In this document: positions 47,102 through 59,328 of the stretch, one piece after another
Layout of the letters: every line of letters begins with the position of its first letter
Position numbering within the stretch: position 1 is the first letter of the stretch
Assembly (NCBI GenBank): GCA_004802705.1
Contig: SGPL01000131.1
Coordinates: 1-64,000, forward strand
Reading direction: 5' to 3'
From: Bondarzewia mesenterica
Lineage: Eukaryota; Basidiomycota; Agaricomycetes; Russulales; Bondarzewiaceae
Length of the DNA: 64,000 nt
Notes under the pieces: generated by a model
What the model saw: the letters and a program-made list of their open reading frames with translations, nothing else
Database searches by the model: none
Told to the model about the DNA's origin: nothing
Program-made: the position numbers and the translations under genes

Positions 47102-47337
47102 GTTTTACGAAGGAGAGCTAAGTTAGCTCGTCGAGGTGCAGTTCGGAAGCTAATTATTCTGTTCGAGTAATATGTTTCGGACCTCTATGTAGTCCAGATG
47201 TCCAGATGCTAGTCCCACCCGTGGGAATGCGTACCCCTTTTCGTTCTCACGGCAGACACAGGCATATATTTGGGCATCACATATCCACCAAATACTGGTC
47301 AAGCATTATGACCTATTGTGACTCGTGGAAGAAATTA

Positions 47338-47782
47338 GGCCCCGTTCGGTAGCACTTACTAAATCACGGTCTACTAAGATCCGTTGGTTTTGGCAAACTG
47401 GGAACGCGCCGGAACAAAGCCTCGACCGTGGGAACTTACTCCTTCAAGCACCTGACATGTTCAGTGGACAGACGCAATTCCGTGATACCCTTCATCATGC
47501 TCGAAACAACTCTGAAATAATACAGAGATGGCTGGTTGACATCAGGAGCACACCTTGTTGAAATAAAAGCAAGGGGATGCGTAGAGCGTGTGGACAGCGA
47601 GCGAGCGCTCGACGTGTCCAACCAACACAGCGGCCAACGAACTTTGCCGAACGGATGAATTGCTTGGTTTAGGTTTCGAAACCAACGGTTTGCCGGATAT
47701 TTCCGGATTGGGCGGAATAAACTAGCCAGAACCATCATTTTCCTAGTAGACCTTGATTTAGTAAGTGCTACCGAACGGGGCC
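47338..47782. mobile_element. Tourist-like (PIF/Harbinger) MITE, 445 bp
   Basis: The left end starts GGCCCCGTTCGGTAGCACTT at 47338, and the reverse complement of the right end at 47782 starts the same. The terminal inverted repeat runs about 43 bp with one or two mismatches. The element is flanked by TTA on both sides (47335-47337 and 47783-47785), the 3-bp target duplication typical of PIF/Harbinger. No transposase is encoded. It sits between the DRS1 start and the methyltransferase stop. Near-identical arms suggest recent insertion. Confidence 0.88.
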
Positions 47783-48035
47783 TTATTTGGCTGTTTGCAT
47801 ATCTTACAAAAATTTGGGTCCTCAGCCAATCATAGTGCTCAAAACTTAAGTGGATATTAACAAATATATGCGAAGCTCGAAAACACTTCTACTTAAGTCA
47901 CAAAATATGACCGATATTGAATGAATATGGGGTGCCCAAAAATCTGCCTCCGTCTGCCGTGTCTCCCCCGCCTGCGCTGATTGGACGGAACAACATTGCC
48001 TCAATGTCGCCAGCAGGCTTGCATTATTATAAATA

Positions 48036-49101
48036 TTAAGGTCTAGTCCCTGTTACGATAACAAATCGCCCCTCTCTTTCCAGCAGCTCAATTGCTCTGC
48101 CAAATAGTCCCCAAGGGGCTCCCTGCTCCTTCAAAAACTTCCGAAAACCCGGAAACACCCATTCGGAGACATCTTCCATTCTGACATCAACATAGCCGAT
48201 GTCTTGCAGGTCCCTGACATAACGCTCTTTTGTGACTATGTTCTCCCTTGGTATGACCCGAAGAAGCGAGAACAACACAAAGAACCAAAAACCCTTTGGT
48301 TTAGACGAGAAGCATATGTCTGCCAGCGCGATCCGTCCACCCGGCGTTAATCGAAGAAAACTCTGCCGAAGGAACTCGAAACGCGTGTGGAAATGGTACG
48401 CACAGTCCAGTGCGAGGATGGTATCAAATGAATAAGTCATATAGGGAGACAGAGGGTGATCAAGTCTGCTGTTAAGTTGGTAAATGGCATCACCATCGTG
48501 GAGCAGGACGCGTGATTGACGGTTGACACCGGGGTTGGCAGATAATAAAAGGCCCACCCGTTCATAAGAGCGAGTATGATGCTCGGAAAGACTGGTTATT
48601 CCATGGATAACGCCCGGGCGAGGTACCGCAGGATGAGAGAGTAGAAGAAGGAGTGAGTCGCCGCTGCCATGGCCAACGTCTGCGAAAATCAAAGTTCAGT
48701 TGGCGTATGCGATTGACTATAGTTATGTAGTGCATACCAAGCACACGCCCCCCTACCTTTAGGGATGCGGACTCAATCAAGCGCAAAGCAAGAGCTTGAA
48801 AAAGCTTGTCAAAGACATGTTCAATGCCCATGGGAGAAGGTCTGACCTTCACAAGCTATAGGAAAGAGAGTCGTGCCCTAGAGCGCGAGGTCCATCAAAC
48901 TGTTTGCCAGATCACTGTGTTTAACTTGCCGTGACTGACCTTCCAATAACCCATATTCAACCATTCCGTCCGGGGAGGGCCTTCGTCACCAGGGATTTTG
49001 TTCAGGGATACATGGAAATTTCCGTATGGATCGCTCCCATTCTTAGTGACATAGTATACAGCCACGGCAAGGAGAATGAGAGCAATCCACAATAGTAGCA
49101 T
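48036..49101 (-). CDS. membrane-anchored SAM-dependent methyltransferase
   Basis: The start MLLLWIALILLAVAVYYVTK is an N-terminal membrane anchor. It is followed by WLNMGYWK, GIEHVFDKLFQALALRLIES, then the SAM-binding loop DVGHGSGDS, FDTILALDCAYHFHTRFEF and LTPGGRIALADICFSS, as in class I methyltransferases acting on small molecules. The C-terminal half carries KERYVRDLQDIGYVDVRMED and ends FVIVTGTRP. Three exons join in phase. An acidic post-II segment and YHFHTR resemble enzymes that methylate lipids or terpenoid-like compounds, but the substrate is unknown. It is divergent from a PAP2 lipid phosphatase, which hints at lipid metabolism only weakly. Confidence 0.82.
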
Positions 49102-49422
49102 GTGTAAGCCTGTTCTAATCGAATAAAGCCAGCCAAGTAGATTTGCGCAGTCAAGGACAAACTGAGCGACGAATTGGGCGTATTGTAGGACGAGATAGTG
49201 AAGAGAGACAGTAACTGACTGACCAACGGGACCAACGGGTTAAGTTACTTGGCTAGCAGCAACTCGGCACGGCATTTGCCGGGACGATGTCACAGTGATC
49301 AGCGAAAGTACGGCGCTCCTCCAGCTGGTGTTCGTTTATTTCTGTTTCGACACCAGTAAGTCACTCCCAGCCATCGCACATAAGTTAGCAAGATTTTATA
49401 GCTCAGACTTTATATTCAGAAC
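49102..49422. promoter_or_regulatory. divergent promoter of methyltransferase and PAP2 genes
   Basis: This 321-bp spacer lies between two outward-pointing starts. No specific element is recognised. Confidence 0.4.
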
Positions 49423-50090
49423 ATGCCTTGGCATCTGACCTACGGCCAGTACCGTTCTCTCGCATTGCGCTTTCTGGACAAGGTAGATTTGATCTTCAGT
49501 ACCGGAAATCAAGTCTGTTCACACCTCTTACGTTGAGACCAACCTCACCGTCACAAGCATAACGGCGGGTTTCATGTTGTACACCCGCTCTGCGGGAGTA
49601 GCGTACTTTATTCTCGGTGCTCTCGCATGTTCCTTGACTGTCAAAATCTTAAAACGCACTCTTCGCCAACCGCGTCCTGATCATCCCTCACACAAAAAAC
49701 GAACGTATGGGTATGTGACTTTCCAGTTTGCATCTTGGGTGCTTCATAGGCCAACGAATTGTGTATGCTGGCAGAATGCCTAGCACGCACTCCGCGACGA
49801 TCACTTTTTATGGAACCTATATTTCCCTTGCATGCGCATGCCTTCCGATCCATGCCTCTCTTCCTGTCAGCACATTCACTAGGATTATCCCTCCCTTGGT
49901 TGCCGTTCCTTGGGCGACTATGGTAGCTACCTCCAGAGTCTGGCTTAACCATCACACGAAGCCGCAGGTATTCGTTGGATGCACCTATGGCTTCGCTTTT
50001 GCCCTCTTGTGGCTTGTTATCTGGGTTAATGGAGCAAACAAATACGGTCAAATGGCCGAACAGTATGTCATACTGTATCTGAGACTCTGA
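49423..50090 (+). CDS. PAP2-family lipid phosphatase
   Basis: The start MPWHLTYGQYRSLALRFLDK precedes membrane segments and the three PAP2 motifs: KRTLRQPRP (K-x6-R-P), PSTHSAT, and SRVWLNHH (S-R-x5-H). The Asp that usually follows the last motif by four residues is Gln here (H-T-K-P-Q), as in a known subgroup with HT..QV. Later helices are VFVGCTYGFAFALLWLVIW and a C-terminus EQYVILYLRL. Such enzymes remove phosphate from lipid phosphates or dolichyl diphosphate at the ER face. Three exons join in phase. The protein is short for a dolichyldiphosphatase, about 170-180 residues, and the N-terminal start is the least certain part. Confidence 0.75.
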
Positions 50091-50764
50091 GTCGTCTATG
50101 CAAGCGATGTCCAGGTTAGTCATGCTTTTGTCAAAGTTGAATCAGATTCGAAGCTACTGAGTGTTATTCGTAGACCTTGACACCGGTAAAGATACCCAGT
50201 GAGGTTGTCAGCTGTATTGGACCCTAAATCCAACTCAACTCAGTCTCAGTAGGATTTGATAGATGTCACGAAGAGGCATTACATGAAAACATAGCCATTC
50301 CAAGCCGTACAAGTCATGATTCCTTGTCTGTCAGAGAAACGGAGACTTACGGCAGCCAAGTTGTGATTGTACTTGACATAGGAAGTGGATCAACATTCGT
50401 TCGCTCCCATGTAAAACACAGGGAATGCCAGTGATATCATACATACGAGGAAGCAGGATGGGTTTTAAGAGACACCGATCACTGGATTTTCAAGTTGAAT
50501 CTCAATCCGTATCCACCCCGTGATGAGTCCGGAAAAAACACTTTAAGTACTCAAAAACGTGATAACAAGCGAGGTGATCAGGACGGACATAAGAACACAT
50601 ACGTGCAAATATGCATAAAGCAGCGGGTCAGTTGGGCACGGAAACAATAGTGACATATGCAAGAAGAAGGGTATTATCCCCGAAGGGATCGTCCGGTACG
50701 CGAAGCAAACAAATCAAGTCCACCTTCGTATAGATAGGATGCGCTGACGCCGACAGCAAAGATC
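50091..50764. other. intergenic, convergent 3' ends
   Basis: No gene is seen between the stops of the PAP2 gene (plus) and the RasGEF gene (minus). Confidence 0.5.
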
Positions 50765-53700
50765 TTATTCCCAGAACTTCAGCCGGCGGAAGATGGCTGC
50801 CTCCTTTGGCGGCACTCCATTATCGCGAGATAGCGTGCGTGGCAAATTTGGCTTGGTATGGTCGTCGACCTCGTCCATATCAGATGGCGGAGTAATTCGG
50901 GATCGTTGCATCTAGAAGAAATGAGAAACCATTCAACAGAACTTAGATAGACACTAAGCAAACAAACACTTACCTGAGGGTCCATCACGCACTCCTTCAT
51001 CAGCAAATGGTTGATATTCTCCCGTTCAGGGAACATGTAATCCTCAGAGGTTCGGCATTGGTCTTGGAACTGCGTAGTAGTATTGATAAACTTGCCGATC
51101 ATGCTGAATTTCGCCCAGTGGATCCTGCTACGATCGTTCGGGTTGAAGTCGGGATTCCCTTCATGAGCACGAATCAAGTCAGAGAGATGAACCTCCCTGT
51201 AACGGACGTCAGTATGGATCTTATATAGAGGTGCGAAGCACCCACAGAGCAGGTATACAAGGGCCTTTGGTATTTCGAAGGGCCATACGATAAGCACGAT
51301 GGGAGCGAACATATTGAAGCAACAAATCCCACGATTGCAATGACTTCCAAAGACCAGGAGCTCTTTGTTGGAAAATTTCCATAGTCGGATCGCCTTGGTA
51401 CACCGCGTTGTTGATGCCAGCTACAAATGCGCGCAAGGCGGAGTAATTGTTATGTGCGCGCAACTTCTGGGCGATCTCGACAAGCTTCTCGATCTGCCGT
51501 GAGCGCGCTTTCGGTTTGTCATGGCATAAGATGAGTGATACAACCCTGAGATCGTGTTAGCGACGAAGAGGGAAAATATCACAACAAGCATTACCAATCG
51601 GCCAGATGGTTCGAGACTTGTGAAAATCTAGCAATTGAGTCTGTCTCCGCCTCCTTTTTACCGGAGACGAGGGTATGTTGCAACCAATGTCGCGGCTAAA
51701 CACGAGATTGTGATCCAGGTGAATTCATAGGAAAATTGAGCAATCTCACTTCGATTTGCAGGAAAAGCTTGGTGCCAATCCTGGTGATCTCCTGGGCGAC
51801 ATGCTCAGAATCCAGAATGTAGAGCTCGTCTGAGATTCTTCGAAGCTCCCTGATAGTCTGCTTGGGGGAGAGTTCGACAGGCTCGTTCATATTAGAGGGA
51901 GGAGCATTTGCCATGACGAGAGCTTTAGCTGTGAGAGGTAAGCTCGATTTGCGTTCCCTGGCCATCGGAGGCAATCCCGTGTACGTCTTCTTATGCGATA
52001 ATGGCTGCATGATCGGTACGGATACGGGAGATTGGATGTCAGCCACACGAACGTCTTCTTCATCGTCCAGTATGCTGTAAGAATCGTCGCTCTCGTCTGC
52101 TGGTTCCTCATCTTTCAAAGCCCAGGCCGCATCCTTATCGACGACCGGCCTTGCTTCGAGGAAAGGTAGAAAATCGGAGCCATAGTGTAGAAGATGCGTT
52201 TTAGAAATAATCGACTTCACCAGAGCATTCAATGCCGTTGCAGCAGTGCCGACTGCGAAGTCGTGTGGGTAGTCCTGTACCCATACTTCCAAAAGGTGAC
52301 AGATTCTATCGCAATGATTGATTTGCCTCGCTCAGAATACGTAACGGAAAATAACGTACCTCATTTGTGCAAAGCACGCAAACATGGGATCGGACGACGG
52401 TTGATCGAGTTGACGCATGCGCTTCTGCATAGCCAAAACGACGCTACGCGGCCTTGCAAATCGACGGTAAGTCAACAAAAAATGAGATATATACGCGCGG
52501 TCTTCAAGGGAGCATGAGTCAGGTTGCAGTCGAGGATAGAACTCTACGCACCGTCCCCGCTGACTGCCAAAAACAACAGCTTGTCGAGGAGTTCCTCTAG
52601 GGTAGCCCAAGGCACAGTTCGGCTGAAGCAAAAAAAAATGATCCAGATGTAGCAGTGGATGGTCGATCCGAACTCACTTAGGATCCTTATCTTTACTGAG
52701 GCTATCGACGCGCTCCTCCACGACTTCGTCAACGCTACTGAGTCCATCGTTCATCATGGCAGCACCCGCATGCAGTGAACTCGAGCTCATGCTACCGGAT
52801 GTTGGCAAGTCCATGATATCATGCGACTTATCTTTTTCTAACTCGCGATTCTTCAACTTCTCATGTTCCGAGGAAAGTAGGTCGCTTGTTGAACGAGTTC
52901 TTGTCGGTGAAGTTGGCCCTGGTGCAGCAGAGGATTGAGAATATCGGGAAGACATAGTCTGTGATGCATAGGCACCCGATGTAGACGCTATAGGCGTGGC
53001 TGTCGCTGAGCGCGAGATATCCCAAGGCGGCGGTGAAACAAGGACATCCGGTGAGGCAGGGTTTTGGTAGGTATTATCGCCAATAGGACGAGGGCCTGGA
53101 CCCATAGCAATGGTAAGTTTCTACAATGCATCATAGAAGGAGAGAAAATGCTGACGTCGGTGACGAAAGATAGATCCCAAGAGCCAGTCGAAGCCCCGCC
53201 TCAAATTGGCCTTCCCCCAGTCCTCATGTACAGATACTTCAATGAGACCAACGTCATATTCATTCAAAAGAGTGTAGACTTCGTGCGACTCGATATGATG
53301 CGTAAGATCGCTTTTGCAAGCGAACACAACGGTAGGCAACTTGAGCTCGCGGAAGCCCTCTGTAGACGATTCAATCAGAACTGCGACGCTGAAGCCTGCG
53401 AGAAATGTGCTTACTGAGGAGATATTCAACCTGCGCAAAAGAAGCCTCCTGAGAGACATCATAACACACAATGACGCCATCAAGGCGGGGCGCCGCCTTT
53501 GGCCACAGACGTAGATCGGCGAGATTTGGTTCGATCTGAAGAGATGGACTATCGACCTCCAGTACGCGCAACACACGCTCAGGTGAATGCTCATGAACCA
53601 ACGTCCCTTCACGGACAATGTCTAGAGTGTAAATGAGCAAAATGATAGTAGGGAAAGTCAGATTAAAGTTTGGCTCACAGCCGAAGGACTTATCCAGATC

Positions 53701-54784
53701 CATCCCATCTCTCATTTTAGCCGGTTCGGACAAGCCATAGGCCTTCAAGCCCTTAGATATTGCAGCAGACTTTCCACATCTCGGTTCCCCTACTAGAGCG
53801 ACGGTGACATCTGTCAGAAAGTCGTACTAGTCGACTGATTCAGACTGATGCTCTCGCAATATGTGATAGGATACATACGGATGCGGTCGCATTCAACTGT
53901 AGATGTTTTTTGCCAGTTCCGCTCGCCAAACTCTCACTTCGACTTCTACCTGGCGCACTCGCGGGTCCCGCTAGGTGCGGGCTCCAACGAGGCGTTGCTA
54001 CAGGAGAGATTGAAGGCATCCGTGGGGTATCGTCTCGGGCATTGGAACTAGCAGCACTTAAACTACTGATGCTAGAGGGCGAAGACAGAGCTGACGATTT
54101 TGGGGGTAATGGCAATTCACCGTGGGGTATGACGGGTCGTAGTCTCTCCTTGCCCTTGATGACACCTGAAGCGACGCGCGGATGCTCATTATCGGAATCT
54201 TCGGCCAGAGATTGTCCAGAGTTGTCACCTACGGTGCTGATACTGGCACCGCGACTACGCCCCGACAGCGGAAAACGAGTATCCCGCTCGCGGTAAGAGA
54301 CTTGCGGGGTATCACCATCCACAGGAGATGGATGCCAGGCTATTGGTAATCCTTGTGGAAAGCCCCAAGTCTCTCCAGATCCCGCACCGACCGTGTGAAT
54401 ACGGACTTGACGTCCTGCGCTGCTCATGAAGGTGTTGGGTCTGTTCCTGATGAAAGAGTCGACTGAAATCGATTTCCTCAAGCCACTTGGAGGGTATAAC
54501 GAATGAAGAGAAGATGGCGAATGCGGAATAATGCCTTCTATATCGGATTGCGGAGGAAGGGGGGGCGAAGGAATGTTAGCAGTCAGGTTCGTGTCCCGCA
54601 AATTAAGAGGCACAGTCGGCGGCAGAGTCGACGATGAGCGCGCTTGCTCGACAGAAGATGGAAATTCTGCGACCTCTGGCATTTCTAAAGGCGGCAAAGA
54701 CGGTATAACGGGAAGATCAGTTGCACCATTTATAGTTGTGGTGATGGGCTGGAGAGTAGGGTGGGGCAGGTCGGTATTGGGCAT
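50765..54784 (-). CDS. RasGEF (Cdc25-type) with internal degenerate Ras-like GTPase domain
   Basis: The start MPNTDLPHPTLQPITTT opens about 310 disordered residues rich in Ser and Pro. A small GTPase-like domain follows. Its P-loop is VALVGEPRCGKS (G-x4-G-K-S). The region near LRVLEVDSPSLQ lacks the usual D-x-x-G, and the base-recognition motif reads FACKSDL instead of NKxD. After another disordered stretch come the RasGEF N-terminal module (WATLEELLDKLLFLAV, LTYRRFARP) and the catalytic module (GTKLFLQIE, KLRAHNNYSALRAFVAGINN). The C-terminus ends FRRLKFWE. It should activate Ras by nucleotide exchange at the membrane. The intron at about 53360-53414 was placed to give VEYLLKGFRELKLP. Fused GTPase-RasGEF proteins occur in basidiomycetes; their regulation is not clear. 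Confidence 0.82.
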
Positions 54785-55318
54785 AGGAGTTTATGAGTTA
54801 GAGGTCGTGCAGAAGTCGTTTATCGCCCAGCGAAAAAGAAACTATGTGAGATATTATGAAAGTTGACCCGGGCGCAGGGGGAATGTCGAGGTCGATGATT
54901 CTGAAGACTGTTGACGCCGACGGTCACGATGGTGAGAATTGTTGGGAGAATATGGCTATGGCGGCTCTGGCCGTGGAAATTATATGTGTAATTCAACCGT
55001 GAAACGGTCCTCCACCAAACGAAAAAATCAAATAAGTACTTCTGACTACACCAAAAGTCCCCAGGCCATCTCAGGCAAGGCATTTGTATACTGTCTGATC
55101 CACTCATGCTGAATAAGACAGTAGTATAAATCTATGTAATTGATCGCACCATGATTGAATGGATGGCATAGAAATTAGTCGTTGTCGATTCCCACACACT
55201 ATTGAACATATTTCTGCACAAAAAAGTGGTAAGAAGACACAAACAAGACGTACTTGTCAAACGTAGAAGCTGTCCCTCTGTAAATAAATTGGTTAGAGAC
55301 CGCCAACGAGATGCGAAA
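54785..55318. other. intergenic
   Basis: It holds the RasGEF promoter and the 3' flank of the MARVEL gene. A short alternative last exon of that gene may lie near 55240-55260. Nothing else is recognised. Confidence 0.45.
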
Positions 55319-55968
55319 TCAACTACTGACATAGCTTTTGCGACTGTCACGCACCCAGCTCAAAGTCGCTAGAAGAGTTGCAATGCACAGCGCGAATTCG
55401 GACCATCCAAGTGCCTCCACCGAAAGAGACTGCCTGCAGCTACGGGGTATTCAGCTAGTGGGATGAGTCAACTATTAGGTTTGTTGGCTGACCGTGATAC
55501 TTTGGGAAGGTTCAAGCAGTCTCCCCCGCTGCGTGTATTATGCATTATTCCTGCCGCAGTGCCCTATGTGTGAAGTGAATATTCTATGGTCAAAGCGAGA
55601 GCACGATAATGCTACACACCCAAATGACAGACGTAATCAGCAACCAGATGATAGAACTGGCAATGCTGGCTAGGAGGTGCACAGCTCCATCCACTATCCA
55701 GAGCATGTACGCAGTAGAAAACATAGTCGTCCAAACGGCGTCAAAAAGGAACAAGATCAGACTGTGTGGTTCAAGTCAAGAACGAAACATGAGCGTTGTG
55801 TGAGCATGCTCACAGAGAGTGGTAGCGCGGGCTAGGCCAAGCATGACTGTGGTTCCCAGCACTGATGAGAAATGCTGTGAGCCCGAGCTCGGCCATTGCT
55901 GAAAGCGTTATGAGGGCAAATAGAAAGGGATGGTAATGCGCCTTCAGGAAGGACGAGGACTTGGACAT
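55319..55968 (-). CDS. MARVEL-type four-helix membrane protein
   Basis: The start MSKSSSFLKAHYHPFLFALI (ATG at 55968; an in-frame ATG lies 11 codons upstream) begins the first membrane segment. Others are SAMAELGLTAFLISA, LILFLFDAVWTTMFSTAYML and IASSIIWLLITSVIWGTAAG. After these come CRQSLSVEALGWSEFALCI and a fourth segment. The pattern with the late CRQSLxVEALGW motif is common in MARVEL proteins of mushrooms, thought to act in membrane subdomains. Four exons join in phase; the end is either YVSS at 55319 or, with one more intron, a short RDSFYV exon near 55250. Function is not known. Confidence 0.75.
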
Positions 55969-56958
55969 AAGGGACACAAGAAGTTGGTCAGGACCAGACA
56001 CGACGGGTATAAACGCTGGTCGCGAAAAAATCTGCGTCCATATATATATGAGGCTCAGTGAGTCGTGTAGCCACCATGGATGGCCGCACGATGACCGCCT
56101 GGAGGGAAATCAGTCCACGAGCAACATGGCAGGTGAGCACAATCATATCACGATCAACGCAACCTGTTCCAGGCATATTCAAAAATCTTATGGACTCGAG
56201 TACACACCTGCAGGGAGCAACTTTATGGAGCATATGCTTGCAAATTGCATTATGAGATATTATCGTGTTTCAGTGGCAGCGCAGAGGAACTCGCATGCAG
56301 AATATCTTCACACTGTCAATGCCGGAGATTATCTGCGGGAATGAGTCATGCGGCAGTAAAAGCACTGATGGTGCACATGCTAATCGCGAATTATGAAATG
56401 CCAGTTCTGCGCGCGGTAGATGTCTAGCACTGACTTACCGTGGCCTTCGCCAGGAGTACTTATGTACAGTAAGTAGATTACTTAGTAGCCACGTTCAAAG
56501 TTATCGCAGCTGATCTCGACTCTCGACGCATTTGGCTGTAACTGTGACCTCAGCTCTCCTCAGCTGCGATACTGCGATAAGTGACTCTGAACGCACAGAG
56601 GAGGTCCGACCGAGAAGGACATGACGGGTCTTACAGCTTACAGTGCCTTGCATATGAAACTGCAGTGACCGTTTTCAGAAGTTTATTTGTTGTAGCCAAA
56701 TAGTCACACATAGTCACATTCCGGAACAGGAATAATCCCAACACTTTTGATCAAAGTGAGCCCCAAAGGAGCCTGCCGGATCAGATAAGATTCAGCCGAC
56801 AGCACTTCCGGCCAGGCCTCTTCACTCGCAGGTTGCTCGCAGAGCCTTAAATTCGCTCTTCCACTCTACGTTGACTCGAGCCACGGTCTTTTTGCTGTCC
56901 CACTCTTTTTTCACCCTGCCGCAGAACTAGTGAGATTCGTCGTATACTCAGCACCAGC
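55969..56958. other. 990-bp intergenic region with a small hairpin
   Basis: No gene is recognised. Open frames on both strands (for example 55961-56344) lack domains. It includes a 12-bp inverted pair at 56501-56571 and the promoter of the MFS gene at the right end. Confidence 0.45.
56501..56571. repeat. 12-bp inverted pair (stem-loop)
   Basis: TATCGCAGCTGA (56502-56513) and its reverse complement TCAGCTGCGATA (56560-56571) flank a 46-nt loop. It may be a remnant of a mobile element or chance. Confidence 0.4.
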
Positions 56959-59210
56959 ATGTCTCCGACAGAAGCTGCGAATGCATCTTCGACACCCGAC
57001 GAAACAAGGACCCATCGCGACAATTCTGACAGCCGGGAAACTGACGCACTTCTAGCTGACGACCCGGACGATGATACACAAGGACGCTGTGAATCAGAAC
57101 GAGAGCTGAGCAGGTCTTTGCGATCTAGAGCTTTTGTCGTGCGCGCCCTTGCACTGCTGTGCGCTTGTTCTTTAAGCATTGGCAGCCATTAGTATGTGTG
57201 CCTTTATTATCACTCTTTTACATGACTCATCTGCTTCCAAGTGCAACGTATATATTGGCTCCCCTTAAATCACGATTATCCAGGGAGATGGGCACGTCCA
57301 ACACCGAGTTCAGCCTTTTGATCTCCGCTTTCACATTAAATAGCACTTGGACACCACTCATTGGAGGGATTATGGCCAGTCGACTGGGAACAACAACGAC
57401 AAGTATATTTGCTACCGGGGTCATTCTCATAGGTGCTGCAGTATATTCTTCAAAATAATATTACCATGTACTCACCAATTCTCAGGCTTGTTGCTTCTGC
57501 TCGTTGGAGACGTGGCAGAAGATGTCAGATTAATGACATCTGGCATGTTCATCTTCGGTCTTGGAGTTAGCCCCCTCGCTGTCGTACAAGAGACTATTAT
57601 TGTCCGATTCTTTCGTTCCCATGGTCTTGGCATGTCCATGGCTTTTGGTCTCGTTGCAGGCAAGGCAGCATCCTTCGTTTCCGCCCGCACATCATACCCT
57701 CTCTCTCAGTACTTTGGACCACACGCGCCATTCTATGCTGCCGCTGTCCTTGCATCTGTATCATTCGCTGTCAATCTAACATATGTCTCAGTCTCGAGAT
57801 GGCTTGTGGCTGGAGCGGGAGCTGAGCTTGAAGTTTCTGAGCTTCGTCAGGAGGCTCGTCGATATTCTATTCAGGATATGTCCGAAGCTGAGGCTTTGGA
57901 AAGAGTCACCGAAAAAAAGAGGGTACGCCTGAAAGATATGACACAGCTGGGCGACGTTTTCTGGGCGTAAGTAGATATTCAAGTTTTTGCCTTGTCGTTC
58001 TCACCGTCGTCATATATATATTCAGATACATCGGAGTGAATGTCTTGTGCGGGTCTATATGGCATCCCTTCACTCATCTTGCTGCGTACGAGCCCCCTAG
58101 TAAACTGTTTGACACCCTCATCGCTGATTACTTTCTTAGAAATGTCATTGAGAATCGATATGGATTAACGGAATCAGACGCGAGCATCAAGGCATCCTAC
58201 CTTCTGGCTGGAAGCATATTCTTATATCCCTTAGTGCGTTCACTCGTCTTTTTAATGGATATTCTTCTCACCACAATAGCAGGTGGGCTTCGTCATTGAC
58301 AGAGTCAAACGACCATCTTTCGTCCTCATGCTCTTCATGCTGTCTTCTCTTCTCACTATGTTTGCCTACATCTGGCTGGTCCTACCTCCTGAAATGACTG
58401 GCACTCCATGGCCTGCCATTGCGAGCTTCGCCACTGGTATTGGATTCTCACCTCGTACGTGCAATATGCAATACTCTTTTCCTCAACTCCAATCAGATTC
58501 GAGTGTTCTTCAGTGCTTCTCGTTGTTATAGTACCTGAACTTGTCCCGATGAAGTACGTTTCCACTACTCTCGGTGCTCACAAAAGCGTAAGTCCTTGTC
58601 ATGGTCGTCACTTCCTTCAACTTAATACATATGTATATTTAAGCTGGAGCAGACTGGCACGACGATTTCACAGACCCTAGCAGGCTTGATGCTAGATCAC
58701 ATGTCACCCGATGATACGCCATTCACTGGTGATAAACGCGTTCAGAATCTCCTGTCCTACTTTCTGACAGTTAATTTGGCCCAATTATTGGGGATCTTCG
58801 GCCTGTGGTATCTTGATCGCCGCCAGAGAATGGCCGCTATTCATCACCAACGATCCATGTTACACGAGTCGGACGAGGAAGTAACGTCTTTGACGGAGGT
58901 CGCCAAAGAGGACTCAGACGACGGAGACAGTACAGAATTTCCTCAACTCCTCGGATCTGAGTCCTCTTTATCGCACCACGGTCCACCTCGGGCTCATCGG
59001 TCTTCCGCGTGCGAGCCTTTGTTGCGGGAACGCCCCCACAGCCATTTTCGTTATTCGGGTCAATCATTCAAAGAGTCTTGGAAGATGGGCTGGATTTTGA
59101 CCGGATTGTGCGCCGCATTAATTGTTATTGCTTGGGTATTATTTCTTGCAACTGCATGGATGAAGTTGAGGTCCAAGGAAGAAAGGAAGGGGACGTCTTC
59201 GACTCATTGA
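56959..59210 (+). CDS. MFS transporter, MFSD1-like
   Basis: An acidic N-terminal tail (MSPTEAANASSTPDETRTHR) with DALLADDPDD, a dileucine-like sorting signal, precedes 12 predicted membrane helices. Landmarks are YILAPLKSRLSREMGTS, FSLLISAFTLNSTWTPLIGG (motif A-like), GMFIFGLGVSPLAVVQETII, HGLGMSMAFGLVAGKAASFV, GFVIDRVKRPS and LVPMKYVSTTLGAHKSLEQT. A long Asp/Ser-rich tail with a final helix (GWILTGLCAALIVIAWVLF) follows, ending KGTSSTH. The layout fits the MFSD1 family of lysosomal dipeptide carriers, so a vacuolar location is likely. Seven or eight introns join in phase, including one after GSHY. No break found. Confidence 0.85.
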
Positions 59211-59328
59211 TTCAATACGTTGTATGATGTGTGACATTAGCATCTGCATGTATGTTGTATGTTGTACTTTACTACGAATTTCACGCTTTCCTCATGTTGA
59301 AGGTTGAGCATTTTGAACGTGTTGGGAA

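Noticed and set aside
53396..53414. A 19-nt intron with perfect GTAAG...GCAG ends in the RasGEF gene
   Set aside because: A normal 55-nt intron from the same donor to a later CTACAG also keeps the frame and gives the expected VEYLLKGFRELKLP, so no ultra-short intron is needed.
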